Positions 1 to 9,914 of a stretch of 64,000 bases of DNA are shown here, piece after piece. The stretch is taken from NCBI GenBank assembly GCA_946185835.1, contig CAMHKW010000009.1:1-64000 (forward strand). The letters are read 5' to 3'. The first letter of the stretch is position 1, and each line of letters starts with the position of its first letter. The position numbers and the translations under genes were made by a program. The stretch comes from an uncultured Bacteroidales bacterium (GTDB taxonomy: Bacteria; Bacteroidota; Bacteroidia; Bacteroidales; Paludibacteraceae). Below the pieces are notes generated by a model. That model worked only from the letters and a program-made list of their open reading frames with translations, had not been told where the DNA came from and made no database searches.

Positions 1-210
1 ACGACACGTAGAGACGAGGCTGTGACTCGTCTCATGTCAACCCCTCGTCATCTCGTGATCCCGTCATCCCGTCATCTTGTCATCTCGTCATCTCGAAGAA
101 CAACCCCCTCGTCACCCACGACACGTAGAGACGAGGCTGTGACTCGTCTCATGTCAACCCCTCGTCATCTCGACATCTCGTCATCTCGACATCACGTCAT
201 CTCGTCCTCC
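1..210. repeat. Tandem hairpin repeat plus 9-nt degenerate repeats
   Basis: A 55-nt unit occurs twice with no mismatch (1-55 and 118-172). Each copy contains the hairpin GAGACGAG-N7-CTCGTCTC (11-33 and 128-150). After each copy come degenerate 9-nt units of the type GTCATCTCG (about 46-95 and 163-210). No reading frame here resembles a protein. The array begins at the window edge and may continue to the left. Confidence 0.85.
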
Positions 211-221
211 CGAAAACAAAA

Positions 222-256
222 GACGCCGGCTGATAATCAGTCGGCGGCTTTTATCT
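222..256 (-). terminator. Terminator of glgP
   Basis: A 10-bp stem (224-233 with 237-246, one G-U pair) with loop TAA lies 13 bases past the glgP stop codon. Read on the minus strand it is followed by TTTTGTTTT, so it is a typical intrinsic terminator. Confidence 0.8.
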
Positions 257-268
257 ATTGCTTGCAGC

Positions 269-2830
269 TTACAGCCAGCGGACGTAGCAGAAGTCCATGC
301 GGTGAGGCAGGTCGGCGTTCTTGGGGAACATGCGCAACCCGAACTTCAAGCCACCGGCGTAGTCGAGCTGATACTGTGTTGAGAAGTACATCTTCGAGCC
401 ATCGGTCTTTACCAACTGCAGCTCCTTGACGTTATAGAGCTTGTCGTTGTTGTGAGTCGAGGTGCGTACTGCTACCAGCTCGATACCGATGCCGCGGTCG
501 TTGAGGTCGTGAACGTCGATAGTAGCGCTCACCTCGTATTTGTCGCCTACGCGCGGCGATGCCATCAGCGAGTCGGGCATGTTGACCTCAAGCACTTCGA
601 TGCCATCCCAGTGCTCTACGACATTAGCCTTCCATGCTGCTATCTCGCGTGCTTTCTTGTATTGGTCGGCTACAAGGTAGCGATGACGCTCGGCGAGTTT
701 GTTATAGAACTTCGAGAAGTAGTCGTCCATCATGCGCTTGGTGGTGAAACGAGGTGTTATCTTCGTTACCGAGTTCTTGATGGTCTGTATCCAGTCGGGC
801 GAATAGCCTTTCGAGTTCTTAGCGTAGTAGAGCGGTATGATCTCGTTCTCGAGCATGGTGTATATGGTAGCCGCGTCGAGCTGGTCTTGGTGTGCCTGGT
901 TCTCGTAGGTCCGTTTGTCGGTCAGTGCCCATCCTGCACCTGGTACGTAGCCCTCGAGCCACCAGCCGTCTAATACCGAGAAGTTGAGGACGCCGTTCAT
1001 CTGAGCTTTCTCGCCTGACGTTCCCGATGCCTCTAACGGACGCGTCGGGGTGTTAAGCCAGATGTCGACACCCGAGATAAGACGTTTGGCAAGGCGCATG
1101 TCGTAGTTCTCGAGGAACAGTATCTTACCAAGGAACTGAGGCATACGGCTGATCTCGATGATGCGGCGTATCAGACCCTGACCACCACCGTCGGCAGGGT
1201 GAGCCTTACCGGTGAACAAGAACATCACGGGGTAGTTGGGGTTGTTGACTAACTTGTCCAAACGCTCGAGGTCGGTGAACAGCAGGTGCGCACGTTTGTA
1301 GGTGGCAAAGCGGCGTCCGAAGCCTATGATGAGCATATTCGGATTCATGCTGTTGACGGCGCGTACGATACGTGCAGGGTCGCCCTGGTTCTTCATCCAG
1401 TTCTCCTTGAACTGCTCCTTGATATAGTCGATGAGCTTGCACTTGAGCGACATACGAACACTCCATATCTTCTCGTCGGGCAGGTTGTTGTACTCAGCCC
1501 ACATCTCGGGGTTCGACTGGTCGTTGATCCAGTTCTCGGGGAAAGTCTGCTTGTAGAGTGCTTTCCACTCTGAAGCAGCCCATGTGGGCATGTGTACGCC
1601 GTTGGTCACGTAGCTCACGTGCAGCTCTTCGGGGAAGTAGCCTTGCCATACGGGGGCGAACATCTTCTTCGACACCTCGCCGTGCAGACGGCTCACGCCG
1701 TTAGCCTCTTGGCAGGTGTTGAGCGCGAAGACCGACATCGAGAAGCGTTTGTCGGTGCCGTAGGTCTCGCGACCGAGGTTGATGAGCTGGTTCCAGTCGA
1801 TACCTAACTTGGCAGGATAGTCGACCATATACTTGTAGAACAGACCTTCGTCGAAGTAGTCGTGTCCGGCGGGCACGGGGGTGTGGCACGTATACAAACC
1901 GCTGGCGCGCACCACCTCTAACGCTTCGTAGAAGCTCAGACCTTTGTCTTGAACAAGGTCGCACAGGCGTTGCAGACCCATCAGGGCTGCATGACCCTCG
2001 TTGCAGTGGTATACGTCTTTCTCGATACCTAATTTCTTGAGTGCCAACATGCCGCCGATGCCGAGCAGTATCTCTTGTTTGAGACGGTTCTCGTTGTCAC
2101 CGCCGTAGAGGTTGTGAGTGATAGAGCGGTCCCATTCTGAGTTGAGGTCGTTGTCGGTGTCGAGCAGGTAGAGCGAGATACGTCCTACTGCCACCTTCCA
2201 TACGTAAGCATATACCTCACGACCGGGGTAGGGAACGGCTATCACCATAGGTGAACCGTCGGCGTTGAACACCTGCGTCAATGGCAGGTTCGAGAAGTTC
2301 TGGGCCTCGTAGTTGGCTATCTGCTGACCTTCAGGAGAGAGTGCCTGTGTGAAGTAACCATAGCGATAGAGGAAACCGATGGCGGTCATGTCGACATTGC
2401 AGTCGCTCGCCTCTTTGAGGTAGTCGCCGGCAAGGATGCCCAGACCACCGGAGTAGATCTTAAGCACGTGGGTCAGACCATATTCCATCGAGAAGTAGGC
2501 TATCGACGGCTTGCTCTTGTCGCGAGGAGCGTCCATATAAGCACGGAAATCGGCGTAAGTCTTGTCAAGCTGACTGATGAATTGCGGGTCGTTGCCAAGC
2601 TCCACGAGTTTGTCGTAGCTGATGATGTTCAATAGTACGATAGGATTCGACTGTGCACGATGCCAAGCCTCGTTGTCGATATAGCGGAAGATGTTTTTAG
2701 CATCCGAATTCCATACCCACCACAGATTGTAGGCTATCTCTTGCAGTTTACTTAGATTCTGAGGGAGGTTCTGATGTACGTTAATCTCCCGCCAGTTGGG
2801 CTGATTGGTGTTGTTTACTTGTATTTGCAT
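269..2830 (-). CDS. glgP: Alpha-glucan (glycogen/maltodextrin) phosphorylase, GT35
   Basis: Releases glucose-1-phosphate from alpha-1,4-glucans using phosphate; a cytosolic enzyme of glycogen or maltodextrin breakdown. The 853-residue protein has the short-form N-terminal region of bacterial alpha-glucan phosphorylases (NLWWVWN near residue 38) and the PLP-site motif EASGTSGEKAQMNG at 600-613, with the cofactor lysine at about 608. The frame is open 29 codons further upstream, but that would start about at the predicted transcription start. The ATG at 2830 (MQIQVNN) sits properly below the promoter at 2925-2955. The gene is monocistronic, bounded by terminators at 222-256 and 3028-3053. Family assignment is firm; the in vivo substrate is inferred. 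Confidence 0.95.
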   Translation of the reverse strand: MQIQVNNTNQPNWREINVHQNLPQNLSKLQEIAYNLWWVWNSDAKNIFRYIDNEAWHRAQSNPIVLLNIISYDKLVELGNDPQFISQLDKTYADFRAYMDAPRDKSKPSIAYFSMEYGLTHVLKIYSGGLGILAGDYLKEASDCNVDMTAIGFLYRYGYFTQALSPEGQQIANYEAQNFSNLPLTQVFNADGSPMVIAVPYPGREVYAYVWKVAVGRISLYLLDTDNDLNSEWDRSITHNLYGGDNENRLKQEILLGIGGMLALKKLGIEKDVYHCNEGHAALMGLQRLCDLVQDKGLSFYEALEVVRASGLYTCHTPVPAGHDYFDEGLFYKYMVDYPAKLGIDWNQLINLGRETYGTDKRFSMSVFALNTCQEANGVSRLHGEVSKKMFAPVWQGYFPEELHVSYVTNGVHMPTWAASEWKALYKQTFPENWINDQSNPEMWAEYNNLPDEKIWSVRMSLKCKLIDYIKEQFKENWMKNQGDPARIVRAVNSMNPNMLIIGFGRRFATYKRAHLLFTDLERLDKLVNNPNYPVMFLFTGKAHPADGGGQGLIRRIIEISRMPQFLGKILFLENYDMRLAKRLISGVDIWLNTPTRPLEASGTSGEKAQMNGVLNFSVLDGWWLEGYVPGAGWALTDKRTYENQAHQDQLDAATIYTMLENEIIPLYYAKNSKGYSPDWIQTIKNSVTKITPRFTTKRMMDDYFSKFYNKLAERHRYLVADQYKKAREIAAWKANVVEHWDGIEVLEVNMPDSLMASPRVGDKYEVSATIDVHDLNDRGIGIELVAVRTSTHNNDKLYNVKELQLVKTDGSKMYFSTQYQLDYAGGLKFGLRMFPKNADLPHRMDFCYVRWL

Positions 2831-2924
2831 AGTTGTATAAATAATTGTGTTCAGTATAGTGTCTGTAACTCTGCGAGCTTGATGCAACGAAATCTTGCCT
2901 TGCAGCTGCCCCATCAAAAGCGCG

Positions 2925-2955
2925 CAAAATTAGTGATTTTTTTCGATACTGCAAA
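2925..2955 (-). promoter_or_regulatory. Promoter of glgP
   Basis: On the minus strand, TTTG (2952-2955), a 19-base spacer and TAATTTTG (2925-2932) match the Bacteroides -33/-7 consensus. The predicted leader is about 90 nt. Confidence 0.7.
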
Positions 2956-3027
2956 AAAGTTTTACATAATTACAAGACTTGGTATCAAAATTTATATTGT
3001 TTGAGAAGTACGCTTTTCTAAAATAAA

Positions 3028-3053
3028 AAGCCTTCGGCATCAGCCGAAGGCTT
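3028..3053 (-). terminator. Terminator of the 12.2-3.1 kb operon
   Basis: A perfect 11-bp stem (AAGCCTTCGGC, loop ATCA) lies about 30 bases past the stop codon at 3082. Read on the minus strand it is followed by a T-rich run (TTTTTATTTTAG). Confidence 0.85.
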
Positions 3054-3081
3054 ATATAAATAAGCAATTAGAAATCAGAAA

Positions 3082-6003
3082 TCATAAATCGACTTCTGCT
3101 CCGAGCACGTTATATGCTTTGCCGTCGCGCAAGATGAGCACTTGTCCGTTGTATATTATCTTGCGGGCTTTGTTGCCGGTGACGCTTATTTGTTCTACGG
3201 CGGTGTCGTCAACTTCGAACAGTGCTGTCAGTTCGATGTCGCCGTCGATGAGTATCTGGCGCGGGTTGTCGGTGTTGTCGTCCGACCACTTAGCGAATCT
3301 GTAACCGCTGAAGGCAGTGGCTGTAATCTCCACCTCGTCGCCGTAGCTGTATCTGCCGCCACCGCTCACGCGTCCTTGTGTAGGCTCGCACGAGAGTGTG
3401 AGTTGGTGTTTGTCCGCCACGAACACGGCGGTGAACGTCATGTCTTGTGTCAGACGTACCGTGCGAGGGTTGGTGGCGTTGCCGTCGGTCCACGAACGGA
3501 ACGAGTAGTGGTCGTTGGCTATAGCCTCGAATGTCACATTGCTGTCTTTCTCGTAGTCGCCGGCGCCTTTGAACGTACCGCCATTTACAGGCTGGGCTTG
3601 CAGAGTCAGCGTGTAGGTGTCAGGCTGAGGGTTGCACGGGTCGCACTCCGGGTCGCATGGCTGGCAAGGCTTCTCTTCTTCGTAGTCTTTCAAGATGTTG
3701 AACGACAGCGTGCCGGCAGCACCGGTGTTGAAGCGGATATATACGAAGTCTTCCGACGACGAACGCTGCCATTTGAGCCACATCTCGGCTGTCTCTTTGC
3801 TGATCTTGAGTGCCTGACCGTGAGAGAGCGAGGCATAGCCTTCGCCGTTGCCTTCGCGCATCACCCTCATGTTGTTGGGCACCATGTAGAAGTCGCATAT
3901 CTCGGCAATAAAGATCTCGAAGGTTGAGTTACCGGCCCAACGGAATTCGGTGTCTTTGTTCTGAAGGTCGGGCAGATACACTTTGAAGATCTTCGAGAAG
4001 TCGGTGGCTTCGATACGTTTCTCGGTGCCTACCTCGAATATCTCCGAGCGTGTGAAGCACGAGGGCGAGAACGGTGCTATCGACACGTCGCCTGCCGATG
4101 TAGGTTTGAACTTGAGGTATGTATATCCGTCGACAGCCTGACGTTTCCAGCGCAGTGTCTGTGTGGTAGAGAGGTACAGATGTCGTACCGTCTCACCTTT
4201 CTCAAGACTCACTGTCTGTTGCTCGAATGTCACGTCGTCGTCAGCAAGGCAGGTCGACATGAAGCTGATGGGTAGGTCTTCTGTACCTGTCCATGTTATC
4301 ACGGCATGTTTACCTGCCCAGTCCGCGACCGGCACCCTGTAGGTCACTTCTTCGTTGGCCTTTAGGGTATATGTCTGGCTGGTGTTCATAGCCGGCGTGG
4401 TGTTAGAGCACTGCTTGACCTCTTGGTTCAACACGAAGTTGATGGTGTATACCTCTACCTCGCCGTTCTCGGCTGTCACTATCACCTGTCCGAAGCCCGG
4501 AACGCGTTTAGGTTGGTCGATAACCATAGTAGCCTTGGCGTCGTTGAGTTCGGCTGTGATGACCGGCAACGACATCACTTCCATGCGGTAGTGGTATGTG
4601 TCGCGCGAGAAGTCGGGCACCGGCTTGTCGTTTACATACAGAGCTTTCAGGGTGTTGTCGGTCGAGCGCTGACGTATGAACGAGATGGTGTAGGTCTGTG
4701 TGTTACCGGCTTCGGCTGTGACGGTGATGACGGCTTTGCCCGGCACCTCGGTCACCTGTTTGATGTCGACGGTCGACGTCTCTTTGCGTGCTTCTGCCGT
4801 CACCACAGGTATCTTGTCGATAGCCACCTCGATGTCGGTGTAGTCCATTACGTACGGGCTGAAGTCAGGCAGAGCATTACCCTCGATGCTTATCGACTTG
4901 AGTGAAGCGTCGGTGTTGCCCACCTTCTCTGCCACGGTGATGCCTCTCAGGTCGTACACCAGCTTGCCGAAGGTGAGTGTGGTGTAGGATGCGTTATACA
5001 CGGCAGTCTGTCCGTCGTGTGTCTTGGTCGGACGGTACTGAGCCTTCTGTATGGCAGTGTTGCGGTCGGTGCCGGCTGGCAGCAAGGCGCTGATGGTCAT
5101 CTTCTCGTTATCGATGGCTGCAGGCAGACCCGAGATGACGTATTGCGTGAGGTTGTCGTTCTCTTCGTACTGAGCTATCTTCAGATAGCCGTCTGACTTG
5201 GTATACATGTGCACGTACAGCTCTGTCTGGAAGATGTCGTCTACCCAGTCGGATGCCTTAGCCGTTGTCATCTTTAGCTCGTCGTCGGGAAGTATATAAG
5301 TGTCGCGCACCTTGGCAGAACCGCGGTCGAACTCACATTCGCGAGAGGTGTAGAAATACAGGCGGTCGTTGCCCGTCCATGTAATCTGGTAGTTGTATTT
5401 AATCCATTCTCCTAATGGCCATACGTAGGTGTTGACCGAGTCCTCGGGTGTGTAGAGCAGCGTGGTGTTCATGCCTAAGGTGTTGACGTAGTCGCGACAA
5501 CGGACGTTGATGGCGTCAGAGGCTATCTCCGTCGTACCGGCACCATAGACCTTGAGCTTCAGGTAGGCAGGTATGGCATAGGTCACACCCTGACCATAGA
5601 GCATGTTGCGGTAGTTCTTCGGGAAGGTGTAGGTGTAGTACAGTTTGTTGTTGGCATCGGTGCCTGCCGTCAGAGTATAGGTCATTGGCAACGACAAGTC
5701 GTATTTCGATGCGCTCTTGACCATCTTGGCTACGTTGGGGTCGTCGTATACGGGTTCTCCGTTTTCATAGGTGCATGTGAAGTCGACTTGTATCTCCGGA
5801 GCTTTGGCTGCCGGACTGATAGGGTAGTAGGTTATCGAGATAGGCAGCGAAGATGTCATTGCCATGAACCAGTATTCGCCGGGTGCAAACGAACCGGTGT
5901 AGTCCGATTCTACGTAGATAGCATCGTCGCAGGTGGCACCATTCTGTGCAAATAGCGAGAGTGTAAGCAGCGTGGCTGCGATAATGGATAAGAACTTTTT
6001 CAT
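3082..6003 (-). CDS. Large exported protein: cadherin-like repeats, InlB-type repeats, T9SS-like tail
   Basis: 973 residues with a clear signal peptide (1-19, ending LFAQ), so exported and probably on the cell surface. In the middle are two cadherin-like beta-sandwich repeats (beginning LKSISIEGNALPDFSPY and LKALYVNDKPVPDFSRD, about 365-530). Near the C-terminus a Cys/Pro-rich linker (CQPCDPECDPCNP, about 775-794) precedes two InlB B-type repeats (about 795-863 and 864-930). The last 43 residues include NGQVLILRDGKAYNVLG, a short tail I associate with Bacteroidales T9SS cargo. It is the last gene of the four-gene operon, 18 bases after its neighbour. No enzyme motif is visible; an adhesin or matrix role is inference. 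Confidence 0.8.
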   Translation of the reverse strand: MKKFLSIIAATLLTLSLFAQNGATCDDAIYVESDYTGSFAPGEYWFMAMTSSLPISITYYPISPAAKAPEIQVDFTCTYENGEPVYDDPNVAKMVKSASKYDLSLPMTYTLTAGTDANNKLYYTYTFPKNYRNMLYGQGVTYAIPAYLKLKVYGAGTTEIASDAINVRCRDYVNTLGMNTTLLYTPEDSVNTYVWPLGEWIKYNYQITWTGNDRLYFYTSRECEFDRGSAKVRDTYILPDDELKMTTAKASDWVDDIFQTELYVHMYTKSDGYLKIAQYEENDNLTQYVISGLPAAIDNEKMTISALLPAGTDRNTAIQKAQYRPTKTHDGQTAVYNASYTTLTFGKLVYDLRGITVAEKVGNTDASLKSISIEGNALPDFSPYVMDYTDIEVAIDKIPVVTAEARKETSTVDIKQVTEVPGKAVITVTAEAGNTQTYTISFIRQRSTDNTLKALYVNDKPVPDFSRDTYHYRMEVMSLPVITAELNDAKATMVIDQPKRVPGFGQVIVTAENGEVEVYTINFVLNQEVKQCSNTTPAMNTSQTYTLKANEEVTYRVPVADWAGKHAVITWTGTEDLPISFMSTCLADDDVTFEQQTVSLEKGETVRHLYLSTTQTLRWKRQAVDGYTYLKFKPTSAGDVSIAPFSPSCFTRSEIFEVGTEKRIEATDFSKIFKVYLPDLQNKDTEFRWAGNSTFEIFIAEICDFYMVPNNMRVMREGNGEGYASLSHGQALKISKETAEMWLKWQRSSSEDFVYIRFNTGAAGTLSFNILKDYEEEKPCQPCDPECDPCNPQPDTYTLTLQAQPVNGGTFKGAGDYEKDSNVTFEAIANDHYSFRSWTDGNATNPRTVRLTQDMTFTAVFVADKHQLTLSCEPTQGRVSGGGRYSYGDEVEITATAFSGYRFAKWSDDNTDNPRQILIDGDIELTALFEVDDTAVEQISVTGNKARKIIYNGQVLILRDGKAYNVLGAEVDL

Positions 6004-6021
6004 AAGAAGTTATAGTTATAA

Positions 6022-9000
6022 TCAATAATTTACTACTTTGGTTGAGCCTGTCTCGCCCTGTACGACATACAGGCCCTTGTCGGCAGGCACAAACTGCGTC
6101 TTGCCTTCGCTTACCATGCCCGACCATATAGCTCTGCCGTCGAGCGAGTAGATACTTACATGTTGGTCTACCAACGAGAGGATATAGATGCCGTTGTCGG
6201 TCCATACCTGTGCCGTCCCTTCTGCTATGGTAGGCACGTTGCTTTCATCGTCGGTCTTATTGCCGAGGCTGTTGTGTGTCGAAGGCATCGACGTCTTTGT
6301 TATTTCCTTGTTGCCTGATACCATATATACCATCGATGGCAGCACTTTGTACGAGTTGTCGGTCTTCGGTACGAAGCCGTAGTACGGCTTGGTGTCGGGG
6401 TAAGAACCCTCGATGGTGCGTTGTGCCACATAGAACGGGTTGTCACCATCGGCATCTGCTACGTAGGCGGTAGCGAAGGTGGTGTTGCCTTGCAATGCCA
6501 TGTGGTCGGCATCCGGGGCGTTATTGGTAAGGGTGACGAAGTCGCTCTGTGTATTAGTGCCGTTGAGCTGTTGCGGACCATAACCCTCGATGATGAGGTA
6601 CTTGTGGTCGTACCAACGATTCGACCCTCCGGGGAAATACATCGAGTATATCTTGCCGCGTTGCATCACGCATGTCTGTTGCTCTTGCAGCGTACCATCT
6701 TGCTTGGTGTATTTGTGAACGATATCGGGGCAGCCGTCGGGATATTCGAGAGGGTCGCACTCCTCGTCTTGTTCGCTGTAGAAGGTAGGCTCAGCACTCT
6801 GTGGCGCTACCGACCATTTATCGCCGTATTTAGTCTCTTTGTCCTCGAGCTTCCAGATGTTAGACTCAGCTACATCGGGCTTGAGTACGTTCAGATAGTA
6901 GTTGGCTGTCATCATGCTTGCCCACGAGCCATCGTAGTGCTGCAGCTTGGTCACTTTGGTCTCCTCGCTGGTCATGTTAGTCAGTATCTCAGGCAGGGGC
7001 TTGAGCACTCCCGAACCCTTACCCGAGAAGATGTCGGGTAACACAGAGGTAAGCAGCACCTGTGCCATGTTTCCATCGGCTTCACCCTGACGCTGGAAGT
7101 ACTCATCATAGTCCGAGTTGGTCCAACCCTGACGAGGCGACTGGGGCTGCTCTGCCAGAGTCTCCATGATATATACATTAGCCACATCGAATGGTGGGCA
7201 GAACATTATCCACGTGTCCGACATGATAGGTTGCATCATGTAGATACCGTATTCTATGCGGTAAGGCTGCTCGTTCTTGACGTTAGAGAATATGACGCCG
7301 GTGGTGTCGCTACGGTCTTTGTTGTAGTTATTGTGCAGGTTGTCGGGGTCCATATCCTCGAACTCTTTCTGAATGGTTCGCTTGATGCCACCCACGAACT
7401 CTACAAAGGCATATTCGCGTGTATACCTATTCAGAGCTGTGTAGAGCAGATAAGCATTCGTCTGTTCAAATTCGTTCTGATAGCGGTTGTCGACTTGTAC
7501 ATCCCCACCCATCGTTATCATATCGGCTCCCATGTGGTGTTCTCCCATAGGTGCCAAAGCGGTGGTGTAGTTGCGCATGTAGGTCGTCTCTGCCGAGCAG
7601 TCGTCTTCTAAGTTGGCGGTATAGAGATATACGTAGCCGTCGGAAGCCGGGGTCAGACTCGAATGACCGTAGTTCCATTTGGTTGAGGTGCCGTTCACGG
7701 TGAACAGCAGTTCCGGCTCATGTGCCGCATCAACCACTATAGGTGTCCCCGAACCTGTGACGTAGTCGGCATCGAAGTGCGCTGCTAAATACGGGCGACG
7801 TATGCAAAGAGGTGTGTAATTAGTCAGGTTGTAGATATATACGGGTTCTACACCGAGTTCGGCGGCGGCATCGCAACGGTATACATCGCAGTTGGTAAAG
7901 CTGCCACCATAGATAGCGGTATTGTAGGGCATACGAAGGTCGGTGTAGTTGTTGAACCAGCCGTTGGCTACTGCGTCAACAGAGTTACCGCCGCCAAGGG
8001 TCGTCCATGCCTCTGCCGAGTACGTCTCGAACGTGCCGTCGTTGATAATCACGTTCTGATACTTGTCTTGCTTGTTACCCGAGCGACCCCAACCTACAGA
8101 GGTACCTATGCCCGAATACGTGATATTGGTACCTTGTCCTGAACCGGGCATCGTGATAGAGAGCTCGCGATAGCAGACTGCCATCGTCGACACGTAGAAC
8201 ATGTTTTTTATCTTGTTGCTGACGGCTGAATGTAGCTTGTAGCGACCCGAGTTGAATATAACCTGTCCGTTGGGGTTGCCTATGTCTATCGACGGTGCAT
8301 CGTGGTCGACTCCTTCTATGGGTAAGTCGAGCAGACCATTGGTATGCGTGGTGCCGTCGGTCCAGATGTCGTCGAACGTCATGCGGGTGCAGGTGTAGTT
8401 GTAGTCGTCGCGGTCCTCGGTCTTCGAACTCGGACGTATGGCAAGAGGTGCAGAGGTGAAGTTAACCATGTCTTGGAAGATGTCGCATAGCTCTTGATAC
8501 TCATTCTGGGCAGGTTCGCCCGGCTCTCTATGCCCTTCAAAACCTAACATCGTCACGTTCGAGAATTGTGCTTTGGCTCCACCCGTCAGTGTAGTGTGAC
8601 CTTTGGTGTGGATGTTGATATTGAATGCTTCGTCTTCTATTCTCTCCGACAACGACGAGAAGGCAATAGGCGATGCCGTGCCGTGAATCAGCTCTGCAAA
8701 CATTATACCTATGGCTCCTAATAATCCTCCGGCGCCGTTTGTGATTCCGGAAAGTTTAGCTCCTAACTGTTCCATTGCCACATTCTCGATAACTCCTGAC
8801 ATACGCTCAATATTCTTTGCGTCAGTCGTCTCATCGGCGTAGGCTGTCGACAAAGCGGCAGGCTGCAGGTCCGTGATAGCCTGAATGTAGGCTTCTGCAA
8901 TAACGGATTTATGATCGTCTTCAGACACTTGGTCTGGTGTGAACCCCTCGTGTGATGCGGCGTATTCTTCAGCTAATGTCGCGTATTTTGTGTCCTTAAG

Positions 9001-9873
9001 AGTCTCTATTGCTGCCCATTCCTCACTGCTTTCGCCAAGCGCTGTCTTTACTGCCTCTACGATGTCTTCTTTTGTTTTGGTCTCCATCAGCATGTCGAAA
9101 GCGAGCAGGTTGATTGAAATCTGCGAACCTATCAATGTGCCGACGAAGTCTAACTTCTTGTCTTTCACCTTAACGTTGAAATCATTGAGGTAGAGGTCTA
9201 CGCGGCTGCTCTGTCCGCCTTCAAAGTAGATGAAGCCCTCGGTGTTTTCCACCAGTTTGAGATCTTTTAGTGCGCTCAATGTTTCTTCTGCTTTCTGTTG
9301 AATAGCAGCCACTAACAGGGTGTTGATGACAGTGCGATATTGTTCGAGCGACTCGGGTAGTATCATCTTTATACCCGCCGGCAGCTCGGCGTTCACTTTC
9401 TTCTCGTTACCTTCTTCGTCGAGTCCGGTCAACTCGCCGGTGACGTATACCTTCAGCGTCTCGTTGTCTTGCAGGTAGATAGTCTGTACTGCACGCTCTT
9501 TTGGGTCAATAGGCTGCGAGGCAAGAACGTATTTGTTGTTGGCAGGGTCAGCGTCGAACACAAACACGTAGTCGCTGTCGGCTTTTATGTTGATGCCGGG
9601 GAAAGTGCCGACACCGGGCATCGTGATGCCATCGTAGGCGATAGTCTCGAAGTCCGACGGCATCGTCATCAGCAAGATGAGCTTGTCCATCTTTGGCTCA
9701 CCGGTGCTGCTGAATACGTCATCGACGAAGCCCACAGGCAACGGCAAACCGATGCTGGTTTTCGAAGCTAAGGTGTTAGTGGTGCGAGTGATGGTGATGT
9801 CAGTATTGGTGACAGCCTGCATCGTCGCCAGACTCAAAACTAACGTAATGAAAAGAAGTGTAATACGTTTCAT
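6022..9873 (-). CDS. Very large exported protein with type A T9SS C-terminal domain
   Basis: 1283 residues from the ATG at 9873 (MKRITLLFITLVLSLATMQA, a good signal peptide). The frame stays open 41 codons upstream, but that stretch overlaps the preceding gene and does not look coding. The last 75 or so residues (VWTDNGIYILSLVDQHVSIYSL ... GLYVVQGETGSTKVVNY, here abbreviated) have the usual layout of a Por_Secre_tail sorting domain: a beta-rich block, then GLYVV, then a short basic end. The body is rich in Asn, Thr and Tyr and I recognise no catalytic domain in it. It lies 41 bases after the 455-residue membrane protein and 18 bases before the 973-residue protein, in the same operon. Probably displayed on or released from the cell surface by T9SS; function unknown. 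Confidence 0.8.
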   Translation of the reverse strand: MKRITLLFITLVLSLATMQAVTNTDITITRTTNTLASKTSIGLPLPVGFVDDVFSSTGEPKMDKLILLMTMPSDFETIAYDGITMPGVGTFPGINIKADSDYVFVFDADPANNKYVLASQPIDPKERAVQTIYLQDNETLKVYVTGELTGLDEEGNEKKVNAELPAGIKMILPESLEQYRTVINTLLVAAIQQKAEETLSALKDLKLVENTEGFIYFEGGQSSRVDLYLNDFNVKVKDKKLDFVGTLIGSQISINLLAFDMLMETKTKEDIVEAVKTALGESSEEWAAIETLKDTKYATLAEEYAASHEGFTPDQVSEDDHKSVIAEAYIQAITDLQPAALSTAYADETTDAKNIERMSGVIENVAMEQLGAKLSGITNGAGGLLGAIGIMFAELIHGTASPIAFSSLSERIEDEAFNINIHTKGHTTLTGGAKAQFSNVTMLGFEGHREPGEPAQNEYQELCDIFQDMVNFTSAPLAIRPSSKTEDRDDYNYTCTRMTFDDIWTDGTTHTNGLLDLPIEGVDHDAPSIDIGNPNGQVIFNSGRYKLHSAVSNKIKNMFYVSTMAVCYRELSITMPGSGQGTNITYSGIGTSVGWGRSGNKQDKYQNVIINDGTFETYSAEAWTTLGGGNSVDAVANGWFNNYTDLRMPYNTAIYGGSFTNCDVYRCDAAAELGVEPVYIYNLTNYTPLCIRRPYLAAHFDADYVTGSGTPIVVDAAHEPELLFTVNGTSTKWNYGHSSLTPASDGYVYLYTANLEDDCSAETTYMRNYTTALAPMGEHHMGADMITMGGDVQVDNRYQNEFEQTNAYLLYTALNRYTREYAFVEFVGGIKRTIQKEFEDMDPDNLHNNYNKDRSDTTGVIFSNVKNEQPYRIEYGIYMMQPIMSDTWIMFCPPFDVANVYIMETLAEQPQSPRQGWTNSDYDEYFQRQGEADGNMAQVLLTSVLPDIFSGKGSGVLKPLPEILTNMTSEETKVTKLQHYDGSWASMMTANYYLNVLKPDVAESNIWKLEDKETKYGDKWSVAPQSAEPTFYSEQDEECDPLEYPDGCPDIVHKYTKQDGTLQEQQTCVMQRGKIYSMYFPGGSNRWYDHKYLIIEGYGPQQLNGTNTQSDFVTLTNNAPDADHMALQGNTTFATAYVADADGDNPFYVAQRTIEGSYPDTKPYYGFVPKTDNSYKVLPSMVYMVSGNKEITKTSMPSTHNSLGNKTDDESNVPTIAEGTAQVWTDNGIYILSLVDQHVSIYSLDGRAIWSGMVSEGKTQFVPADKGLYVVQGETGSTKVVNY

Positions 9874-9914
9874 TGTTGTTCGACTTTTATGAGTTTCTAT
9901 GTATGTTGTCTTGT

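Noticed and set aside
1-210. CRISPR array or coding region
   Set aside because: Only two units with degenerate 9-nt filler; the open frame through it is low-complexity Ser/Arg and repeats.
452-973. 173-codon frame antisense to glgP, and similar long frames opposite other genes
   Set aside because: Shadow frames caused by codon bias of the true genes; no recognisable domains.
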